A stretch of 64,000 nucleotides of DNA. Source: Planctomycetales bacterium 10988 (GTDB taxonomy: Bacteria > Planctomycetota > Planctomycetia > Pirellulales > Pb10988). Where the stretch lies: NCBI GenBank assembly GCA_009664345.1, contig CP043547.1, positions 5,174,709-5,238,708 of the forward strand. The letters are read 5' to 3'. The stretch's first letter is position 1, and each line of letters begins with the position of its first letter. Shown piece after piece: positions 43,201 to 51,918 of this stretch. The position numbers were made by a program, and so were the translations under genes. Below the pieces are notes generated by a model. It was not told the origin of the DNA. It made no database searches and was given only the letters and a program-made list of their open reading frames with translations.

Positions 43201-43679
43201 GTTTCGGCTTTCCGCACGACCGTCTCCCCGAGGGCCAACGGAACTTGGGTCCAGCCGGAATCCATACAAAGAATCGAAAGGGAGACCTCTAACAAAAGAT
43301 GCTCGCGGTTGTCCTTGCCGTTGATCTCCAGCTTTTCGATGACAAAGCCAGGTTGCTGAAAGAAAGGTTCCGGGCTTTGCTCGGATTGCAGCATCCGATC
43401 GAAGTCCTTCAGCGTGAAGTTCAGGACTCGTTGCAGATTCCCTTCTTCATCAGGAACATAGAACACGCGGGCTTCCGCCTCACGGATCACCGGGGCCGAA
43501 TTGTCGCTGTTTTTTTGAGAAGGGGATTCTGGGGCTTCTTCCGTTTCGGAGGTGCCCATGCCGTTCATTGGCATTTGCGCGGAAGTCGGAACTCCTCCTA
43601 AGCAGACGATCCCTAGGATGAGGAAGAGCCAACCAATCCGACGAGGGACTCGTCCCCTCGAAGCTGAAGTTCCCAACAA
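40284..43679 (-). CDS. Large envelope protein related to the 2444-aa neighbour (1131 aa)
   Basis: A 1131-residue protein with a signal peptide after a basic start (G-W-L-F-L-I-L-G-I-V-C-L-G-G-V). An acidic linker leads to a segment with Y-V-P-D-E-E-G-N ... F-T-L-K-D-F-D-R-M-L that recalls the opening of each half of the downstream giant protein. The long middle (about residues 95-980) is beta-rich with repeated short strands, and the C-terminus has three membrane segments (about 1000-1070) followed by a cytosolic Ser/Glu/Ala-rich tail. No family recognised. It is the first gene of the minus-strand pair and is probably the promoter-proximal member. The topology suggests a cell-envelope scaffold facing outward with a membrane anchor. 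Confidence 0.82.
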   Translation of the reverse strand: MLGTSASRGRVPRRIGWLFLILGIVCLGGVPTSAQMPMNGMGTSETEEAPESPSQKNSDNSAPVIREAEARVFYVPDEEGNLQRVLNFTLKDFDRMLQSEQSPEPFFQQPGFVIEKLEINGKDNREHLLLEVSLSILCMDSGWTQVPLALGETVVRKAETKDKERTILERTEEGYLAWIKGKEEEIVTLQLTLLARVEQVAGESRLSLTLPMATEAGLKLEVPYADAQARIYGRSYLYPPETEQEKTFLQVEGFERELELAWWKPEQQSASLPAVLEVQGAILVHLEGRTVRTEATLTLNSFQGHFKQIRLRLPEHARLAETPVVRSPKGLMAATSSVSEGVLPILEIQLDRETQGPIEVTLMTERLPSEDQPETPLSLGGFEVLGAAHQSGHLGVHVLGDWQLQWEQRRGVWAVETTELPASFANYSNLFGFEYFSQPLTLEAKIVRRQPRVSVEPQYRFTVHHDRVEMEATFQYLVYQVGIRSLELDMPQGWQLHLARLETNPPGLIERDLLEIGKMRPLVLPLRQPYLGRLEVKLRAWRPLEELSQRLTLLLPSPRVNNLGPAAVYVQPADNIELIPRPDEMIGLSRETIANPESSTTSIWQQPPAVYRTAVATAAYVADWHVNPREVSVTSKGTVQIAPWLAKVEQAFTLQVRYEPLDELAFWVPNEVTQDAPLEILLDGQPLRTLTNLDSPESEGRTRIRLPLPSARLGEINVALRYQHPLSPLQPASGDRLTIPLVQADDSRINTTSFRVEATSPLKVELLDDRWVNELSKETRIDNEVATLLLEQKELADGLELGVRYEGAQEGIRIARLWIQSWLSEQSRRDRVCFWLESAEIPLEIELPEGVDRSSVVAFIGGKPFRPLVKNRQLVIEPNSFSDQGQSIELLYSFDTRPHEIGWTRFSRPHWKSNIMVDRVIWELVLPNEEHLWGVSEAFTPEYSWSWQGLLWKRLPTWSQKQLEAWTGARVEAPGVPPSANRYLMSSQGAPGTLTVRIAHRSRIILVASGVCLVLGLLLIYFPQLRSRGLLFAVVLITISLAALFPDASPLFGQAALLGVLLVLMASLLQRRNSLRFGRGVVVRTEDKAPSVVQSASWEASREVEEPDEHASTATASIASIDFPSSQKLTS

Positions 43680-43952
43680 AACGTCATCCTTGCGTGAGTG
43701 AATCTTGAGAAGAAGGCGGCAGAACTCAAGGGAAGAAAAATGAACCGAACCCTCGGAAGGGACAACTTTTCGAAGCGAGAATCCTGTCAGCTCCGTTCTT
43801 CGGGAGAAAGCAGCAGCGTGTCTTACTTTTCCTTAAAACACCTCTATTTTAACTCACGCTGAGGTGAACCTAAAGCCATCTTTTGGGCAGTTTTGAGAAA
43901 TGAAACTTCTTTTTGGATCGAAAAAATGTCTCGAAACCGATTCTGCCAGATA
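43680..43952. other. Intergenic region upstream of the envelope pair
   Basis: 273 nt between the IMPase stop and the start of the 1131-aa gene, both on the minus strand. AT-rich patches near 43840-43920 could be a promoter, but no clear element was found. Confidence 0.4.
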
Positions 43953-44732
43953 TTACTTGCGATCATGGAGACAGTTCGTCAATGCCTGATGAAGCGGTTC
44001 TGTCGAGGCAGCGATGAAGTGCGGAACCAGGGGATCGAAAGGTTCTCCGTCAAAACCACTCCATTGGCCACCGGCTTCCGTGAGAATGACCATGCCTGCG
44101 GCGATATCCCACAAATGCGTTGTCGTAGCCCAATATCCATCGAGCCTACCGGAAGCGACATAACAAAGGTTCAAAGCCGCCGAACCCATTCGACGAACCC
44201 CTTGGGCTTTCTCCAGAACTCTTAAAAAGTGTTCAACTTCCGGGGCTTCCCGAGTGATTTGATTTCCAAAACTGGCGGCGATCAGCCCTTGGTTCAGTTT
44301 CGAAACCTCGCTCGTTTGGATCTTTTTCCCATTGAGAAAGGCTCCTTTTCCTTTGATCGCGGTGAAAAGTTCCTCCGTCAGCGGATCGTAGACGACCCCG
44401 AGGACCATTTCGCCCTCTTCTTCCAACCCAATCGAAACCGAATAGTTCGCCAATCCATGCACATAATTCATGGTCCCATCGAGCGGATCGACAATCCAGC
44501 GAGGCTTCCCAGAGGAGGGCCCCTCATCGGGATTTCCCTCTTCTCCCAAAAATTCGTACTCGGGATAGCTGGAAAGCAAAAGCCGTTCAATCACTTCTTG
44601 CGATTCCACATCCGCTTGAGTGACTAAATCGGAAGGGGCTTTTTCTTTCGCGGCAATTTTTCCTGCCCAGCGGAGTAGAATTTCTCCTCCGGCTAGGGCT
44701 GCCTGGCAAGCGGATTCCAGTCGTTCACTCAT
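43953..44732 (-). CDS. Inositol monophosphatase family protein
   Basis: About 259 residues. The open frame extends to 44804, but ATG 44732 (M-S-E-R-L-E-S-A-C-Q-A-A-L) fits the family start; ATG 44744 is also possible, and neither has a strong ribosome binding site. The metal-binding motifs are complete: F-L-G-E-E-G, D-P-L-D-G-T-M-N-Y-V-H-G, and W-D-I-A-A-G-M-V-I-L-T-E-A-G-G. The family hydrolyses phosphate from inositol monophosphate, fructose bisphosphate, PAP or related compounds with Mg; the natural substrate cannot be told from these motifs. It is 273 nt upstream of the envelope pair on the same strand and divergent from the sigma factor. Confidence 0.94.
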   Translation of the reverse strand: MSERLESACQAALAGGEILLRWAGKIAAKEKAPSDLVTQADVESQEVIERLLLSSYPEYEFLGEEGNPDEGPSSGKPRWIVDPLDGTMNYVHGLANYSVSIGLEEEGEMVLGVVYDPLTEELFTAIKGKGAFLNGKKIQTSEVSKLNQGLIAASFGNQITREAPEVEHFLRVLEKAQGVRRMGSAALNLCYVASGRLDGYWATTTHLWDIAAGMVILTEAGGQWSGFDGEPFDPLVPHFIAASTEPLHQALTNCLHDRK

Positions 44733-44744
44733 GAGAAAGTTCAT

Positions 44745-45286
44745 TTCACTAAAGAAGTTACGAAAAATAGACGGTTGGCAAGCAGGTTCGGAAGGACATT
44801 CCAATCGTTGGATTGCAATGAAGAGGTTTCTAGCGATTGTAAAGATTTTAAGGTGGTGTCAACGGGTGGAGCCTGGGAATCGCTTGGATTTTCGTAGATT
44901 CCCCATCATTTCAGCACCAATTGTTCTCTAGCAAAGTGTCCCGGATTGGCCGAGAAGAGGACATTCTTGTTTTTTTCTTCATGGAATGAGAAAATAGGAC
45001 TTGGCTGGACCATTTTCTGCAAGTTCGCGTAGCATCCCCCATCGAACCGCGTTAGGATGAGCTCTATCGAACAACATAACAATATGTGTTGATGGATGAT
45101 GCCCAATACCATCATCTCGGGTGAGGAAACGTTCCTCGACCGTTTACGATTCCTGGAAGCCCAGGTCCAGCCCATCGCCAGTGGCCGAATTTCAGTAGCA
45201 CAGGACTCACTTGGAAAGAGTGAATCTTGGGGAAGTTCTTGCCCTGGCGAATAGCTCCCGCCGGCTTCCCTAGGATTGAGGAGTCC
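44745..45286. other. Divergent intergenic region before the ECF operon
   Basis: About 540 nt. No credible gene; the open frames here lack ribosome binding sites. An imperfect inverted repeat, CAACATA..TATGTGTTG (45072-45091), lies about 200 nt before the sigma-factor start and could be an operator. GAGGAG at 45277-45282 is the likely ribosome binding site for the sigma gene. I could not identify an ECF-type promoter with confidence. Confidence 0.4.
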
Positions 45287-45859
45287 ATGGAAACGACACG
45301 ATCTGACCAAGAGCTACTCCAGCAAGTGAGAAATGGAGATCGGTCGGCTTTTGAAATCCTCATCAATCGCCATCAAAGTGCGATCTATGGCTATTTTTGT
45401 GCGCGGTTGGCTCATTTCGATGATGCGGAAGATTTGACGCAAGAGGTCTTTCTCCGTTGTTATCAAGGTCTGGATCGGTTCGAAGGCGATCAAGGGCTGC
45501 GTCCATGGCTCTTCGGAATTGCCAAGAATCTCCTCCGGGAACATGCCCGCAAAGTTTCTCGGCGGAAGGAAGTCGCTTGGACGGAGCTTTGTTTGGAACT
45601 CGATGAACTCCATGCCTCCTCCGATGCGATGTATGAAGACCTTCTCACCTATCTCCCACGTTGTATGGAATCGTTGGGACCGAGTGCCAAGACGGCATTG
45701 CAGCTTCATTATGGGGCGAAAAAGAAGCTGAACGAAATCGCGGAGCAATTGCGACGAAGTGAAGGGGCTGTCAAACTATTAATGTATCGAGCACGTCAGG
45801 CATTGAAGCAGTGCCTCGGCCGCCAACTTCCTCGATCTTCCCCGGATTCCACCTCTTAG
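45287..45859 (+). CDS. ECF-type RNA polymerase sigma factor
   Basis: About 190 residues from ATG 45287, preceded by GAGGAG at 4 nt; the open frame extends further up without a better site. Region 2 is typical (F-E-I-L-I-N-R-H-Q-S-A-I-Y-G-Y, D-D-A-E-D-L-T-Q-E-V-F-L-R-C-Y, and R-P-W-L-F-G-I-A-K-N-L-L-R). Region 4 (T-A-L-Q-L-H-Y-G-A-K-K-K-L-N-E-I-A, then S-E-G-A-V-K-L-L-M-Y-R-A-R) gives the -35 recognition helix. It lacks the regions 1 and 3 of housekeeping sigma factors. It directs polymerase to a stress or surface regulon, plausibly including its own operon. The next gene starts 16 nt downstream and has a cytosolic N-terminus plus one membrane helix. Confidence 0.95.
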   Translation: METTRSDQELLQQVRNGDRSAFEILINRHQSAIYGYFCARLAHFDDAEDLTQEVFLRCYQGLDRFEGDQGLRPWLFGIAKNLLREHARKVSRRKEVAWTELCLELDELHASSDAMYEDLLTYLPRCMESLGPSAKTALQLHYGAKKKLNEIAEQLRRSEGAVKLLMYRARQALKQCLGRQLPRSSPDSTS

Positions 45860-45875
45860 TGGAAAGCATGCCGTG

Positions 45876-48800
45876 ATGACCGACCAAGAACTGATTGCAT
45901 TGGTTCAAGAGAAATCGTTTGAGGACTGGACTCCTGAAGAATGGAAGGCCATCCGTGAGCGTTTGGGGCAATCTCTGCCATTGCAGCAGAACTTGCTGGA
46001 AGAACTCTCGCTTCAGCAAGCTTTGACCGAAGAACTCGGGACGATTTCCCTCACGGTCGATGGCATTCTCGCGAAAGCCGAACAACAGCGATCCGCTCGA
46101 AGTCGATTTGGTCTCTTTCGGCGTTGGGACTTTTTCTTCGGCGTCTTCCTGCTTCTCCTCTTTAGTAGTGGAATTCTCTTTTGGTTTTTCAATGCCGAAA
46201 AAATCACCAAGGAAGACCTGGCCCAAAACAACGAGCTTCTTCAACCAACTCCGCTTCCCAATAGTTCGGCCATCTCCGAGTTGCCAAATGGAGTGGAAGA
46301 ACCTGACTTGGAAGTGATCGAGCCTCAGGATGAATCGAAGGGAAACCCTGGCATGGGGGAGACCAAGGAACCACCCCTTCCCCCTGAATTCGTTCCGCCT
46401 CCGAATACCATGGTTGAGAATTCCCCGGAAGGGACAGACCCTTCAGAGGACGGAAGTTCCGAGGAGTCCACCTCCGAGACCGCAACGGTAGCCGCGAATT
46501 GGCCGGAAGAGACTTCCCTCTTCAAACCAATTGTTCAAGAAAAGCCTCTCACGACTGCGGACCTCTCGACCTTCTTTGAACCGCTGGGTGAGTCGCCTGC
46601 TTGGGAAGAGAATTCTCGAATCGTTTTTACGAAGGGGCTTGTCCGCTTCCGTCCACAATGGAAAGAGGGGATGCTGCTTCGGCTGGCACCTTGGAATAGC
46701 CGGGATCTGACAATTTATTGTTGGCAAGAACTTTCTGGAGTGGCCCTCCATTTTCAACAAGGCCAATCATGGGTTGCCTATCGCATCGAACGTGACTCGG
46801 TCGAGCAGTTCGAACCAGAGCGAAAGTATCTCCTCTGCGATGACCAGGGAACCACGGGAAGACTTGACCTTTTCGCGGTGGAACTTCGGTTTCAAGAGGG
46901 AGATCTGTTGCTCAGCCGTGGCGACCTTTTGTTGCTTCAGGTGCCGTTTGATGGATTGCCCAATGAGTTGATCCTCGCAGGGTACTGCGAATGGCAGCAT
47001 CTTGATTACGTACAGAGCGTCCCTTTTCCACCTGATGAGCTTGCTGTTCCTTCTGAGGAAACTCAAGCTGCCTTGCAACCGGCCTCGACATTGGACTGGC
47101 TTGAAGTCGATGCAAAAACTACTTTTGAGATTCTGCCGGATTCCGAAACCGCCCGCTTGCAGGCACCCGAGTCCGGGGCCACCGAATGGATCGGAGCCCG
47201 TTGCCCGCAAGGTTTTTATTATTACGAGTTTCAAATTTCCGAAGCCGCTCCCGGCATGGGAGTCTTTTTAGGCAATGAAAAGGGCTTCCCGCAAGCCTGC
47301 CTTGGGTTCTATCAACAGGAAGAAGACGGCGAGCTTTTTGTCGACTTCACCACCTTTCGCGATCGACGGTCTCGTAAGTCCATTCGGACCAATCCAGAGG
47401 CTTGGGTTCAATTGCCGGTCTGGGTCCGTATCTTCCCCGGACTTCAACAAGCGGAGGCTTGGGTAAGTCACGACGGTCTTCATTGGGCTAAGCTGCCTCG
47501 TCCCCAAACGCTTCCGCAGGCCCCGCTTTCTACGGTTGGACTGTTTGGATTTCCCGGAGATCCCGACCGAGCGATTACCTTAACGGCCCTGCGTGTTCGC
47601 CCCCTTCCCGGCTTGCAACCGATTTTGAAGACCGCCGCTCCCAATCTCCCGGCGGACTCCCTGAAGAATCTAGCCTCCTGGTGGGAAGCGACGCTCAAAA
47701 AGTTGGGAACCGGAAAAGAGGCCGATTTGCAACGATCTCACTCTGCATTACAAGTGCTGGCGACGCGTCCCCCTTCGACGATGCGAGAGCCGCTTTTTAA
47801 CTCACTTGTAAAAAGTACTTTGTATGGTTCGCTTTCCCCGACGGAAAAAGTTGCCGCACTCAGAGAGTTGAGCAAGCTGGACGAAATCCATCGGCCAAGT
47901 CGGTTTGCTTCGTGGGACGAAGTCTTTTTAGAGTTGATAGAAGAACAGGTGAACGAACTCGATTTGCGTTCGAGATTAAACAATTCGCTACGCTGGCCCG
48001 CGTCTTCAACATCGAATACAAACTTAATCCCCCTCCCAACGCTTCAGCAGGCATTGCTAACGCTCCTGGAGGCGAAAGATTTTGACACAGCCTTTCAGCT
48101 TTGCCGACAGGTTCGGTTTTGGAATCAGAAAGCCACTTCCGGAGCCGCCGCGTTTTTGCAACCGTCGCTTGTCCCTTGGCTGGATTGGGCTGAAGCAACG
48201 ATTGCCAGCCGAGGTGGATGGCCCGAGGACGAACCTTCTTTACCCTATCTCGAACGGACCTGGCAACACCCTTTGCAGTTGGAGTTGAGCAAGGAAGGCT
48301 ACAATCTTTGGATCGAGTTTCAATCGGCCTTGGAAAACAATGCTTATGAGGACGCCTGCCGAATCTTGGCTTCGAGTGAAGGGCGTCGAGTCGGCCTCAT
48401 GCCGTCGGGCGAGGATGAAAACTGGTATGTCTCTTTGCCGAAATCGGTGGGGATTGCCATGGAGCAACATCCCCGACTTCGCGAGACGATGGAACGGGTC
48501 TTCGCCCCGATGGGTCGTATTCGTTTGCAAGAAGCGATGCGGGAAGGCGACATCAACCGACTGGAACGGCTGATTATTCAGTTTCATGGAACAAGTGTCG
48601 CCTCCGATGCTTGGGCGTGGCTGGGGAAATATGCCTTGGCTCGGGGAGAATTTGAACAGTCCGCTCATGCCTTTCGGCAAGCGATCGCTAGCGCCGGGGA
48701 GCAAAAGCCATCTTTGGAGGCCCTTCTTCAAGTTGCCAATGCTATGCAAGGCCGCAATCCCACCAATTTCGAACCGACCCCGCTGACGGTGGCCGATGAA

Positions 48801-50654
48801 TCGTTGACCGTGGCGGACACCCAACACCTGCTCCAAGAACTCTATCAACAGCAGCAAACAACGCCCAAAGATGAAGAAACACGCGGGGTCGCCACTAGCC
48901 AGCCAACCCGAATGGCATCCTTTCCTCCAGCAAGCTATGGGTTAAACGCTTGGCTAGATTGGACAGGAGAAGAAGGAAGTCCCACAGGTCGAGCCCCGTT
49001 CGAGGAGGTCGATTGGCAAGCCCGCGAGCTGTCCGGAACATTCCACGGTATCCGCTGGATTGTCAGCAATCGTTATCAAGTGGCCTGTTTCAATGTCAAT
49101 TCGGGCAAAGAACTCTGGAAGGTCGGCCTGGAAAACGAACAAGGGAAGCAGCACCGTTTTCCCTTGCAACCGATGGAACCCTTGGTCGCCGAACAGCGGG
49201 TGTTTGTCCGACGTCTCACCAATCGGGGGATCGAGTTAGCCGCTTTCGATCTCAAACAAGGCGAAATTCTGTGGCGTCGGCAGTTGGGGAAGGAGATGCT
49301 CGCCGATCCGGTTTGGCATCAAGAAGCGGTTTATACGCTCATTGAGGAAGAAGCGGGAGCCCAGGAATCACGCATTGAACTTGTCGGCTTCGATCAACAA
49401 TCCGGAGAGGTCAGCCGCCGTATTCCACTGTTCGATATTCAGCGAGAAGGGCTACCACGGCTCACCGCGACTCTCTCGGCCAAAGAGGAAGGGCTCTTCG
49501 GCGGAGTGGCAGGAATTCTGTTCTTGATGGATAGCGAAGGGAATTTGGGCTGGCTGAGGAAAGAGCCTTGGGTCGCACCCGAGTTGCCACCGGCTGCCGC
49601 ATTGATGCAGCATGAAGCCCCTTATTTCAGCGACGAAAATCTCTTTAGTTGTCAACCAGGCGTCCCCTATTTAACCTGCCTGACGAGAACGGAAGGTCGA
49701 AAGCTATGGCGAACCTCGGTCGTCGGCTTACAGCGAATCGTTGGACAAACTCGAGGGCATATCGTTGTTGAAACGAATATTGGCTTTGTGGGAATTCATC
49801 GCCGTACCGGCACAGTCAACTGGCGGCATCATGATCCCGACAAGACCGGTGCTGTCCTAGCTGGGGGGAAAGAAGGTCTCTGCTACATCACCCTAGAGCC
49901 GCTGGCGGATCGTAGGAAAATCCCTTGTCTGGTGTGGGTGGATGGCCGGACGGGCCAGGAAATCGCCAGATCTTCTCTTCCTGAGTTGGCCGGGACCGAG
50001 TCGCAGCTTGGCCCCTTCTTTACCTACCGAAGTCAAAATCTACTTTTTGCAAGAACAGAATCTACCGAGGCAATCCGGACCATTTATCAACTCACTGCTG
50101 CAGGGAAACCGAGTCCGGGGCGAGATTCCCCGAACTGGCAGGCTTGGCAAATTGAACGCTGTCCACGCATTCTCAGTGGATTGGCGGCGGCTTTCCCGAA
50201 CTGGTTCTTGCTTGATGCATCCGCGGATCGGCAATGTGGTTTGAGTGTCGAGCTAGAAGAAACCAATACAGACGGAGACACTACAAACGACCCCTCCTCG
50301 CGAAAGGTCCATCTTCGAACCAGGACAACCTCTAGCCATCCTCTCCTCTTAGCAACAACGCTCACTCCATCAAAGGAAGAAGTGGAAACTTCCGAAAAGC
50401 GTTTTTTAGTTTTGCGATGGAAGAACCTCCGTGGTTCCGAGTCGAAATTGGAAGTTTCCCTCGATGGGGAAAACATCTGGCAGCGGGTCATCGATCCTCC
50501 GGGCGATTCCCCCCGTTGGGAAGAGGCGAGGATTCCGATCCCTGACGCCGCCGCAGAAACCTTGACCATGAAACAGACTTGCGAACAGGGTTCCATTGTG
50601 ACCTTCTGGGAAGTGTTACGCGTAGAGACTCAAAAGACGGAACCCAAAGAATGA
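45876..50654 (+). CDS. Membrane-anchored PQQ-propeller protein, possible anti-sigma or sensor (1593 aa)
   Basis: About 1592 residues from ATG 45876. The first 80 residues are cytosolic and helical (E-L-I-A-L-V-Q-E-K-S-F-E-D-W), followed by one membrane helix (about 83-105, F-F-F-G-V-F-L-L-L-L-F-S-S-G-I-L-F-W) and an acidic Pro-rich linker. The extracytoplasmic part has beta-sandwich-like regions, a helical TPR-like region (about 640-1000) and a PQQ-type beta-propeller (about 1035-1340; V-N-S-G-K-E-L-W, L-K-Q-G-E-I-L-W, R-T-E-G-R-K-L-W, R-T-G-T-V-N-W). It occupies the anti-sigma position but shows no ZAS zinc motif (H-x3-C-x2-C) in the cytosolic part. I infer that it transmits an envelope signal to the sigma factor; direct binding is untested. 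Its stop overlaps the next start in ATGA. Confidence 0.83.
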   Translation: MTDQELIALVQEKSFEDWTPEEWKAIRERLGQSLPLQQNLLEELSLQQALTEELGTISLTVDGILAKAEQQRSARSRFGLFRRWDFFFGVFLLLLFSSGILFWFFNAEKITKEDLAQNNELLQPTPLPNSSAISELPNGVEEPDLEVIEPQDESKGNPGMGETKEPPLPPEFVPPPNTMVENSPEGTDPSEDGSSEESTSETATVAANWPEETSLFKPIVQEKPLTTADLSTFFEPLGESPAWEENSRIVFTKGLVRFRPQWKEGMLLRLAPWNSRDLTIYCWQELSGVALHFQQGQSWVAYRIERDSVEQFEPERKYLLCDDQGTTGRLDLFAVELRFQEGDLLLSRGDLLLLQVPFDGLPNELILAGYCEWQHLDYVQSVPFPPDELAVPSEETQAALQPASTLDWLEVDAKTTFEILPDSETARLQAPESGATEWIGARCPQGFYYYEFQISEAAPGMGVFLGNEKGFPQACLGFYQQEEDGELFVDFTTFRDRRSRKSIRTNPEAWVQLPVWVRIFPGLQQAEAWVSHDGLHWAKLPRPQTLPQAPLSTVGLFGFPGDPDRAITLTALRVRPLPGLQPILKTAAPNLPADSLKNLASWWEATLKKLGTGKEADLQRSHSALQVLATRPPSTMREPLFNSLVKSTLYGSLSPTEKVAALRELSKLDEIHRPSRFASWDEVFLELIEEQVNELDLRSRLNNSLRWPASSTSNTNLIPLPTLQQALLTLLEAKDFDTAFQLCRQVRFWNQKATSGAAAFLQPSLVPWLDWAEATIASRGGWPEDEPSLPYLERTWQHPLQLELSKEGYNLWIEFQSALENNAYEDACRILASSEGRRVGLMPSGEDENWYVSLPKSVGIAMEQHPRLRETMERVFAPMGRIRLQEAMREGDINRLERLIIQFHGTSVASDAWAWLGKYALARGEFEQSAHAFRQAIASAGEQKPSLEALLQVANAMQGRNPTNFEPTPLTVADESLTVADTQHLLQELYQQQQTTPKDEETRGVATSQPTRMASFPPASYGLNAWLDWTGEEGSPTGRAPFEEVDWQARELSGTFHGIRWIVSNRYQVACFNVNSGKELWKVGLENEQGKQHRFPLQPMEPLVAEQRVFVRRLTNRGIELAAFDLKQGEILWRRQLGKEMLADPVWHQEAVYTLIEEEAGAQESRIELVGFDQQSGEVSRRIPLFDIQREGLPRLTATLSAKEEGLFGGVAGILFLMDSEGNLGWLRKEPWVAPELPPAAALMQHEAPYFSDENLFSCQPGVPYLTCLTRTEGRKLWRTSVVGLQRIVGQTRGHIVVETNIGFVGIHRRTGTVNWRHHDPDKTGAVLAGGKEGLCYITLEPLADRRKIPCLVWVDGRTGQEIARSSLPELAGTESQLGPFFTYRSQNLLFARTESTEAIRTIYQLTAAGKPSPGRDSPNWQAWQIERCPRILSGLAAAFPNWFLLDASADRQCGLSVELEETNTDGDTTNDPSSRKVHLRTRTTSSHPLLLATTLTPSKEEVETSEKRFLVLRWKNLRGSESKLEVSLDGENIWQRVIDPPGDSPRWEEARIPIPDAAAETLTMKQTCEQGSIVTFWEVLRVETQKTEPKE

Positions 50655-51871
50655 GCCTCGAAACCTTTTATCTAATTATTAAAAAGTGCTTTTTGCTTAT
50701 TTGGCAAAGGTGTGTCTCTCGTACTGGCTTGCTCATTCTAGCGATTTGTGTCGTTGATGCTTCCCTTTCCCAAGCCGTTGCGCAAGGGATTTCTGGAGAG
50801 CTTGAGGTTACTCCCGAAAGTGAACGAGCGTTACGTCGGGGGTTGCAATGGCTTGCCGAGAACCAAGGACCGAACGGGAATTGGGGTTCGAAAGACTTGG
50901 GTTTGGTGAGTCTGGGCGTTTTGGCATTTATGTCGGATGGGCACATGCCGGGTCGCGGGGCTTACGGGCAAGTGGTGGAGCGAGCGCTCGATTATGTCCT
51001 TCGCAATGCCAATGCGGAGACCGGCTTGCTCAACATTTCCGAATCCCAACGAGACATGTACAACCATGGCCTTTCGACCTTTGTGCTTGGGCAAGTCTAT
51101 GGCATGACGAATGATCCGAGGGTGGAGCGGACGCTTGATCGTGCTTTGAAACTGATCGCGGCGACCCAGTGTGATGATGGAGGTTGGGACTATCGTGCCT
51201 TGCGGAAAGCCCGAGGGAATGATCTTAGCTTGATGGTCATGCAGGCCAAGGCCCTGCGAAGTGCGGTGGATAGCGGGTTGCAAATTCCTCCCGAGGTGAT
51301 CCACATGGCCCTGCAAGGAGTTCGCGAACATTATGTTGTGAACGAGGAGGCATTGAAGGATTCCGGACTTCCCCGCGATGCCGAGTCGACGCTTCGATCG
51401 TTACCCGGACAATTTGCCTATACCCGACGAGGGCAAAATCGAACCATCGCCATGGCCGCGGCAGGAGTCGTCTGCTTGCAAGAATTTGGAGCCTATGAAG
51501 ACTGGCGGATTCCGAAGAACTTGGATGTCATCCAACAGGCAGTTCAAACGTTGACGACAGATGCGAATCGTCCCGGTCGTGATTATCCGCTGGGGGATGC
51601 GTACACCTTATACTACGTGTCCCAGGCGATATATCAGCGGGGGGGAGTGGCTTGGTCGCGGAACTATCCGCAAGTCCGCGACTCCTTGGTGCGGTTGCAG
51701 CATCCGGACGGGTATTGGCAAAATACGAAATGGATCTCCAACGAACCGGGGCGACTCTATGGGACGGCGGTCGGTTGTTTTGTCTTGTCGATTCCCAATC
51801 GCTATCTTCCCTTGTTGCAAGAGGGTAAAATTCAAGGAATGTCCGAACGCTTACGTTTAAAATCCGACTAA
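50651..51871 (+). CDS. Exported alpha/alpha-toroid (prenyltransferase/squalene-oxidase repeat) protein
   Basis: About 406 residues from ATG 50651, which overlaps the previous stop (ATGA), so translation is probably coupled. An N-terminal membrane segment follows (T-G-L-L-I-L-A-I-C-V-V-D-A). The body contains repeats of the toroid type: G-L-Q-W-L-A-E-N-Q-G-P-N-G-N-W-G, A-T-Q-C-D-D-G-G-W, and Q-H-P-D-G-Y-W. No DxDD or DxDxD catalytic acid motif of terpene cyclases is evident, so it is more likely a binding or scaffold version common in planctomycetes than a squalene enzyme. It belongs to the ECF-led operon. An exact AAAAAGTGCTTTTT copy lies within its first 45 bases. Confidence 0.8.
   Translation: MSLETFYLIIKKCFLLIWQRCVSRTGLLILAICVVDASLSQAVAQGISGELEVTPESERALRRGLQWLAENQGPNGNWGSKDLGLVSLGVLAFMSDGHMPGRGAYGQVVERALDYVLRNANAETGLLNISESQRDMYNHGLSTFVLGQVYGMTNDPRVERTLDRALKLIAATQCDDGGWDYRALRKARGNDLSLMVMQAKALRSAVDSGLQIPPEVIHMALQGVREHYVVNEEALKDSGLPRDAESTLRSLPGQFAYTRRGQNRTIAMAAAGVVCLQEFGAYEDWRIPKNLDVIQQAVQTLTTDANRPGRDYPLGDAYTLYYVSQAIYQRGGVAWSRNYPQVRDSLVRLQHPDGYWQNTKWISNEPGRLYGTAVGCFVLSIPNRYLPLLQEGKIQGMSERLRLKSD
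50681..50694 (+). repeat. AAAAAGTGCTTTTT motif (exact)
   Basis: Exact copy, encoding part of K-K-C-F-L-L near the start of the toroid protein. Confidence 0.8.
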
Positions 51872-51918
51872 GCGTTTTCCTTTCGCCTTTGACAATTGAG
51901 AGAGATGACGGCAGCGAG

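Noticed and set aside
44906-45310. 134-codon minus-strand open frame in the divergent region
   Set aside because: Overlaps the sigma-factor start, no ribosome binding site, composition like non-coding DNA.
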